From Camillea tinctor (taxonomy: Eukaryota > Ascomycota > Sordariomycetes > Xylariales > Xylariaceae): 64,000 nt of DNA. The notes under the pieces are model-generated. The model was not told where the DNA came from. It did not search any database and worked only from the letters and a program-made list of their open reading frames with translations. Positions 58,167-64,000 of the stretch are shown one piece after another (positions within the stretch are counted from its first letter, which is position 1; every line of letters begins with the position of its first letter). The stretch is from assembly GCA_022578605.1 (NCBI GenBank), contig MU394073.1:372001-436000 (forward strand), in the 5' to 3' direction. Made by a program: the position numbers and the translations under genes.

Positions 58167-59386
58167 GGCTGTTAACCCGGCACTCTACGCGGGGCACACG
58201 CTCTTTAGACAAAGACGAATTTCTTTGTAGAGACAAGTAGTAGTAGTAGCAGTAGTAGTAGATGGATGATGGGTGCGTAAGTGCAGGCGGGTGGGTCTGA
58301 AGAGGTATTGCGTCAAGTACCTATATCAAAATAGTTTCCCTTTTCTGTTTTGTGTTTCTTATTCTCCTCCTCCCCCTCTTCTCCTTCTTCTTGTCTCTTG
58401 TTGTTTATTTTATTTTATTTTTGTTTTGTTTTTCTTTTTTTCCCTTCTCGATTATTCAGGTATTGACTTCCCCCCCGACAAATGATTTAATGTGTATATA
58501 GTGTGGGAAGAGTATAAGAGACAATGCGGTGAGAAGGAGACATCAAAGCAAGCAATTAAGTATTGCTGCAGTGATAGTGAAGTTTAGTAGAATATTGAGC
58601 TCTGGCTCACCTTCCTAACTTTGGGCCCTGAGGAAGAATTATAAATGAAATTTATCGTTTACCTCAGGCCCGGGCCCTTGGTTTGTAGGTATCTTTGGTC
58701 AGTACAAAAATAGAAAAGCGCGCGAGTCGCCGGTATAATTTATAATTGAGAGCCGAGAGGATATAGATAAGTGTCGGAGTGGGGAGCGTGTAAGTGAGAT
58801 AGATGAAGTTAGTAGGTAAGTAGTAGGCAAGTAGGAGGCAAGAAAGTGGAATTTGTTTTGTAAGTTGGACCTTGGAAGCCAGCTGGCACCACTGTTTAGT
58901 CAGCCTTGTCGTCCCTCCACCCCTGTTAAAGCTAAATATCTAGCTAGTCCCAAATCACCTTAGCGGTTCTTGGTTAGCGTCTACAGCTGCCAACTAAGTT
59001 CATAAGTTCATAGCATCTTCTTCGATCTTCAATCTTAAGCTCATCTTCATCCGGTGTACATCATTTAATCATCCTCCCGACGCGTTTCTCTTTCATGGCC
59101 ACAAGTCATCTGGTGACCAACTATTAACTGAGAGAAGGGTTGCTTTTATAATATAGGCGTAGCCGTCATGTGCACACAGTACCTGAGGATTCTCCAGGAT
59201 AGACATCGAATATTTGGCCCCAATTAACTTGAAAATAATCTTCGAGGCGAGAATCAACAACAGCTGCCGGTTAAGCTCATAATCCAGACATAAGTGTCCC
59301 AAAAAAACAATAAGGAATTTGAACTTGAACCAAGGAAACCTGAAGACTTAATTCGACCCTAACTTTTAAACCGGCAGCCATTCGTG
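58167..59386. promoter_or_regulatory. Divergent promoter region between ING and Hos2 genes
   Basis: 1.2 kb between two divergent chromatin genes. It contains AGT trinucleotide repeats (58227-58261), T/C tracts (58355-58445) and the nested inverted repeat at 58623-58671. A short minus frame at 59093-59302 lacks support. Shared or co-regulated promoters are inferred from layout only. Confidence 0.5.
58623..58671. repeat. Nested inverted repeat (hairpin-capable)
   Basis: Outer arms GGGCCCTGAGG (58623-58633) and CCTCAGGCCC (58662-58671) pair over 10 bp with one bulged C. Within the loop, ATAAAT (58641-58646) pairs with ATTTAT (58650-58655). It lies in the divergent ING/Hos2 promoter. Confidence 0.7.
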
Positions 59387-60922
59387 ATGGAACAGGACCG
59401 GGAGAACCCTTATAAATGGCGGCTCCCAAAGCCCAATTATCTACCCCATAATGTAGACGTTGACGGGCTCATCGTCGAAAATATGGTGGAAGCTAACGGG
59501 CACATTGTCGAGAAGACCAACAAGCCCTTAGATCGGCCAAGCGACATGGAGAATGCTGCCTACCTCAACAAGATCAAACGATTTGCCCACGAGTATGGCA
59601 TCACCAAGCCGAAGGGGACCAAGGTCTCGTTCCATTATAACCCAGACATGGAGAGGCACCACTTCGGTCAGACACATCCAATGAAGCCCTGGCGGTTAAC
59701 CCTCACGAAAAGTTTGGTTTCTGCCTATGGTATGAACTTTGCCATGGATAACTACTCGGTCCGGGCTGCTACCTACGAAGAACTTACAGCTTTCCACACT
59801 GAGGACTATGTTAATTTCCTTGCCACCGTTCTCCCACAGCCATTGCCGCTCGACGTTGATAATCCACACCCGGACCTCAAGTTCAACCTGGGAGGTAGTG
59901 ACTGTCCGTTATTTGAGGGCCTTTATGACTACTGCTCTATGTCGGCCGGTGCCTCTTTAGATGCCGCTAGAAAACTCTGCACAAACCAGGCTGATATCGC
60001 CATCGCCTGGGGTGGCGGGCTGCATCACGCCAAGAAATCGGAGGCATCTGGGTTTTGCTACATCAACGACATAGTTCTAGCTATATTGCAACTCCTACGC
60101 ATACATGCACGTGTCCTCTATATCGACATTGACGTACACCATGGCGACGGCGTCGAGGAGGCGTTCTTTTCCACCGATCGGGTCATGACCGTTTCTTTCC
60201 ACAAGTATGATCCGCAGGTGTTTTTCCCCGGTACTGGTGCTTTGGATGACAATGGCCCAAAAAGCGAGCATAACCCGGGAGCCCACCACGCTATCAATGT
60301 GCCCTTGAATGATGGAATCACGGATGAGCAATACGAATGGCTATTTCAGAGCATTATCTCAAAGTGCATCGAAAAGTTCAGACCTGGGGCGATCGCTTTA
60401 CAGTGCGGTGCAGACTCATTAGCAGGAGACAGGCTGGGGAAATTCAATCTCTTAGTCCAGGGTCACGCGTCATGCGTGGAGTTTTGCAAGAAACTCAACA
60501 TCCCCTTGATCATATTTGGAGGTGGAGGCTATACGCCGAGAAATGTTGCTCGTGCTTGGGCCTATGAGACTGCCGTGGCGATAGACCAACACAAAAACAT
60601 TCCTACAGAGATACCTATTCACACGCCCTGGCGCGACCGATTCCGTAACGATTCACTCCTACCTACCATACAACAGATATTGGGTGAACCTCGCCAAAAC
60701 CGCAATACTCAAAAGAAGTTGACGGATATTATACAGCACGTTACCGAACAATTGCGATTTGTTGGGGCTGCGCCTAGCGCCCAACTTTCGGTTATTCCTC
60801 CAGATATAGGACCAATTCGGGACGAGGTTGAACAGCGAATCAAGGAGGAAATGGAAGATATAGATGAAATAGGGCGGAAGCTCCAAGAAGAAGGAGTCGG
60901 CGATCGTATGGAGCTTTCCTAA
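59387..60922 (+). CDS. HOS2: Class I histone deacetylase, Hos2 type
   Basis: Zinc-dependent lysine deacetylase, catalytic subunit of the Set3-type complex in yeast, acting on histones H3/H4 in active genes. One frame of 511 residues from ATG 59387; the frame also has a GTG one codon earlier. Class I motifs are complete: HFGQTHPMKPWRLTL, charge-relay His213-His214 (WGGGLHHAKKSE), zinc ligands Asp249 and His251 (DIDVHHGDGVEEAF) and Asp343 (QCGADSLAGDRLG), and Tyr382 (GGGGYTPRNVARAW). The pattern MKPWRLTLTKSLVSAYGM and the acidic Glu-rich tail agree better with Hos2 than Rpd3. It carries an unusual 75-residue N-terminal lead before the catalytic domain. The upstream neighbour on the other strand is an ING-type protein. 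Confidence 0.92.
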   Translation: MEQDRENPYKWRLPKPNYLPHNVDVDGLIVENMVEANGHIVEKTNKPLDRPSDMENAAYLNKIKRFAHEYGITKPKGTKVSFHYNPDMERHHFGQTHPMKPWRLTLTKSLVSAYGMNFAMDNYSVRAATYEELTAFHTEDYVNFLATVLPQPLPLDVDNPHPDLKFNLGGSDCPLFEGLYDYCSMSAGASLDAARKLCTNQADIAIAWGGGLHHAKKSEASGFCYINDIVLAILQLLRIHARVLYIDIDVHHGDGVEEAFFSTDRVMTVSFHKYDPQVFFPGTGALDDNGPKSEHNPGAHHAINVPLNDGITDEQYEWLFQSIISKCIEKFRPGAIALQCGADSLAGDRLGKFNLLVQGHASCVEFCKKLNIPLIIFGGGGYTPRNVARAWAYETAVAIDQHKNIPTEIPIHTPWRDRFRNDSLLPTIQQILGEPRQNRNTQKKLTDIIQHVTEQLRFVGAAPSAQLSVIPPDIGPIRDEVEQRIKEEMEDIDEIGRKLQEEGVGDRMELS

Positions 60923-61871
60923 GGGGCAATTCTACGTGCAATCATTCACCTTGGGATTATAAAAATCAATTCCCATCTTGCCTAGCAAGATACAATCGCT
61001 TCAATGACTCATATGAGGTCATTCGAACTAATCAGCATGCAAAGGATGATATAGATTACTTGTATGCTGGATATGGATTGGGGACGGTATCAACTTAAGA
61101 ATCGAAAGGAGGTCAGTGCCAACACAAATCCTTAGCATGTAGAGAGGTAGTCTAACGTTGAGCTTGTAAATTAGTATAAAAACATAATTATTGCCATATA
61201 CAGTCCTGGTCCTTCAATAGGTGAACCCAGTTGCCTACTGAAAGAACCATGTTTATCCAACGGCCTGATACGATCCATTAACACCAACATACGGACGAAA
61301 CTTTCTACTAATCGCACTTGAGAGTATGGTCATTAAATATGATGGCTTTATGCTCTAGAGCTGCTAGGATCGTCGATGGCTTAGGAGACGTCAGCCAGAC
61401 CGGCCGCTGAAGACCAGGAGCTATTTCGGTATGTCTGGCTAGGCTCTCGATTATCTGGATAGCTATGTCTAGAGTTGCATCGTGTGAATTACCTCCAAAC
61501 AGTCCCATTGTGCGACGTAGACGATCTTAGACTAATAGTAATAGGATAGACTCGATAGGACCGCCTGGGACTAGAAAACATGTAAAGAGTAAACTTCATT
61601 TCACGCGATTTTTACAACGTAACTCGAGAGAAAGCAACTTAGGACAATGGCTGTCGACCAAGAAAGTCCTTGATGGTGATGTTATATTTTGATACCTTCT
61701 GGACCTTACGCCCCTCTCCTCCTTTTCATGAAGGGTTGCTTATATTCGGGTAGCTTTACCACCATTTCATGCCCATCTCTCTTCCTCTTTTTAGTAATCA
61801 AAATCACTTATACATGCTTTCATGGGAAATGTTCTCCTTCATCCCCTCTAACAATCCGAACCTCACCCAAA
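60923..61871. other. Convergent 3' spacer
   Basis: Between the 3' ends of the deacetylase and aminopeptidase genes. A 66-codon minus frame (61308-61508) is noted under rejected items. No repeat is seen. Confidence 0.45.
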
Positions 61872-63469
61872 TCAGATTGTGTGGTCTCCGGCGTGCGCGC
61901 ACGTCTTCTCCAAGGTTGCGTGCTCTGCAGCGCGGCGCCACTTCTCAAATTGAGCGCGGATGTTAGCGCGGCCACTACGAGGATTCAGCGTCGTCGTATT
62001 GCGCGCGGGTAGGGTGGCCGGATCAGCGAGAGCGAGCTGGGCAGCGACGGCGGCGGCGGCACGGGCGTTGGCGGTGAGGGCCTCGTAGTCCACGTTGTCG
62101 GTCGTGTCGCAGGCCAGATGGTAGCAGGGGTCAGTAGGGGCACCAGCACCAGTGAACAGACCTGACGACGCGATGCCCAGCTCGAGGAAGCCGACGTAAT
62201 CAGAGCTCGAGCCGAAAGCGCCGAAGTACGCGGGGAAGCCCGCGGCAGTGAGGTGGTCGTGCAGCGCTTGCGCGCCCAGCATGTCGCCTGCGTTGTCGCC
62301 TGCGTACACGGCGAACTGGGGGTATGGCGATCCCACCATGTCGTAGTTGAAGTAGAACTTGATCTTATCCGCGTCGGCGGGGGCCAGCGTCGAGGTGTAG
62401 TACAGCGAGCCGACGAGGCCGCTCTCCTCCGCTCCCCACCACGCGAACCGCACCTTGTTCGGGAACCCGCTGTACTGCCTAAACGCGGTCATGATCTCGA
62501 GCAGCGCGCTGGTCCCCGACCCGTCGTCGTTGACGCCGGGGCCGGCCTGCACCGAGTCCAGGTGCGCGCCCAGCATGATGACGCTGTCGGGAGAGCCCTC
62601 CTTGGTCTCGGCGATGATGTTCCACGTCTCGCGCGTGTCGAACACGGCGTCGACGTAGAGCTTCACAGTGAGCGTCTCGCCGGCGGCCAGGCGCGCGCTC
62701 CACGCAGAACCGACCGCCAGTGGGATCGTGCCCACGGGCACTAGGAGCCCGATGTTCTCGGCGCCCAGCGTGGCCGAGTTGGGCGTACTCTCGAGGTTGT
62801 GGTACAGGATCACCCCTAGCGCGCCGTGGGCTTTGGCAAGCTTCAGCTTGTCTGAGATGGCGCAGCTACCCCGCTTCACGAGCGCGAGCTTGCCGGAGGC
62901 GTCGATGCCGGCCCATTGGTCCTCGAAGCAGGCCGATCCTTTTATGCGATTCACATGAGTGACTCTTTCTACATTAGGACTTGTGGTACATACCTCTCTC
63001 ATCATCCACCGGAGTGTCGATAAGCGACGCCGTGATACCTTCCTCCCCCGTGCTCGGGTTGTAAATCAACGGGATAACATCTACGGTCTCGCCCTCCGGA
63101 CCAGTGACCGATATCTCCCGCACTTGAGCGAAGGTGTGGTTGAATGGCTGCACCCAGGTGTCATACTCAGGGGCGAACCGAGTCTGCGCGCGCTCCAGCA
63201 CATAGTCTAATGATGCCTTGTAGCCCGGCAGTCCGAAGGCACGGTTTCCACCATTGGCGTCTGCGATGCGGTTTAGGTTGTGCAGGTTGCGCTTGAGCCT
63301 ATTTGAAAATATTAGCAGTGTGTATGGACTGGGAGCGAAACGAAGACGCCCTCAAAACTTACTCCTCAAGTTGAATATCCGCCTCAACCTTCTCGGGCGT
63401 TAGCGTTTCAGTCGCGAGGCCTTGCACCGCGAGCGATGCTGCCGCGAGAATAAAGGAAAGCGATTTCAT
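61872..63469 (-). CDS. Secreted M28-family zinc aminopeptidase with PA domain
   Basis: Extracellular or vacuolar di-zinc aminopeptidase, similar to aminopeptidase Y and secreted fungal leucine aminopeptidase 2. Three exons on the minus strand (63469-63363, 63298-62994, 62938-61872) give 492 residues. The signal peptide is clear (MKSLSFILAAASLAVQGLA), probably followed by a propeptide. A PA domain lies at about residues 110-230 (GKLALVKRGSCAISDKLKLA). Metal and catalytic residues: His and Asp in GAHLDSVQAGPGVNDDGSG, Glu-Glu in WGAEESGLVGS, Asp in NYDMVGSP, and His in CYHLACDTTDN. Introns are 64 and 55 bp with GTAAG/GTATGT donors and TAG/AAG acceptors; the exon 2/3 joint reads DERGSACFEDQW. Third positions are G/C-rich. 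Confidence 0.92.
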
Positions 63470-64000
63470 TATGGGTAACAGAGGCAATACTTCTGTCCTT
63501 TATCCTGATTCTCTTTGGGCAGTAAAGCCAAGAAGTGTTATACGCAGGGGAGAAGGTAACAATCGGATCAGGGCGGCGTCAGTTAATTTATACATCTCTA
63601 TCCGGGTCATTCGGCCTCATAAACTTTCAGTTACAACTCCTCTGCCGTTGCCATGTATTGGCCAGATGCTGGTCAAGTTATTCCTTACAAAATTAGACAA
63701 GCACAAGCCCTAAGGCAAGATCATAACTAGCTCCCCGGCAGGGTTTGCCCCTTGGAGATAATATTGGATAGCTATGCTGTGAGATCGGGCTTCACAATCT
63801 CGTATGCACACGAACTTCCCTCCTCCCCAGAGTCTGTTTATCATCCGCGATGTTGAAGCGCGTCGGGCCAAGAAGTCAGCATCAAGGTGGGAATTGCGAA
63901 AAGGGACAAACGGCTCTTGGTATAAGACCACGAACAGAATGGCGTGCCAGAGCTAGAACAATCTCCGCAGGTCATCCCGCCTTGGCCGCCTGGCTGGGCA
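63470..64000. other. Upstream region of the aminopeptidase gene to window end
   Basis: Promoter of the aminopeptidase, plus sequence running off the window. A 73-codon minus frame at 63710-63931 has no recognisable feature and could be part of a neighbour beyond the edge. Confidence 0.4.

Noticed and set aside
61308..61508. 66-codon minus frame beginning MGLFGGNSHDAT
   Set aside because: Composition is protein-like but it is short, isolated in a 3' spacer and has no recognisable motif; RNA evidence would be needed.

Overview
The window looks like nuclear DNA of a filamentous ascomycete (Pezizomycotina, probably Sordariomycetes). Genes are compact and carry short introns of about 50-160 bp with GTRNGY donors, CTAAC/CTGAC-like branch sites and YAG acceptors. 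Pyrimidine-rich leaders, many TACCTA/TACTCCGTAC-type intergenic words, and families such as Zn2Cys6 factors, DUF3605 and secreted M28 peptidases all fit this. No tRNA, rRNA, CRISPR or prokaryotic operon signal was seen. Gene models were rebuilt by hand from open frames plus splice sites; exon borders are inference unless stated.

Layout. 1-10.5 kb: tubulin cofactor E (cut by the window edge), a peroxisomal MaoC-type hydratase ending in SKL, two unrecognised fast-evolving genes (3.5-5.4 and 6.0-7.5 kb), and a flavocytochrome b2-like dehydrogenase. 11.1-14.4 kb: an aldo/keto reductase and a five-exon Zn2Cys6 regulator flanked by clusters of CGG-rich sites. 14.4-26.4 kb: about 12 kb with no convincing gene, holding a complete 440-bp Tc1/mariner-type MITE, a 26-bp palindrome, several microsatellites and a long pyrimidine-rich leader; it ends at a bHLH regulator (26.4-28.0 kb). 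29.9-42.2 kb: a two-RRM protein with a probable mitochondrial presequence whose start codon is split by an intron, PEX5, a REX1-like exonuclease, a Mis18/Yippee-like zinc protein fused to a coiled coil, and a SET/MYND protein. 43-49.2 kb: GNAT acetyltransferase, tandem FolB-domain protein, amidase and DUF3605 protein. 49.2-53.7 kb: gene-poor with short tandem repeats. 53.7-64 kb: UTP-glucose-1-phosphate uridylyltransferase, an ING-type PHD protein head-to-head with a Hos2-type histone deacetylase, and a secreted M28 aminopeptidase.

How genes connect. There is no obvious metabolic cluster; most genes are housekeeping singletons. Two functional pairs stand out: the SKL-tagged hydratase would be imported by the PEX5 receptor encoded about 30 kb away, and the ING and Hos2 genes (acetyl-mark reader and eraser) share one divergent promoter. 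I did not find a clear new multi-gene system. The least explained items are the 12-kb desert with its MITE, the in-frame stop in the 3.5-5.4 kb gene, the Mis18-like fusion, the paired CGG-site clusters around the Zn2Cys6 gene, and the alternative starts in the RRM and UGPase genes.
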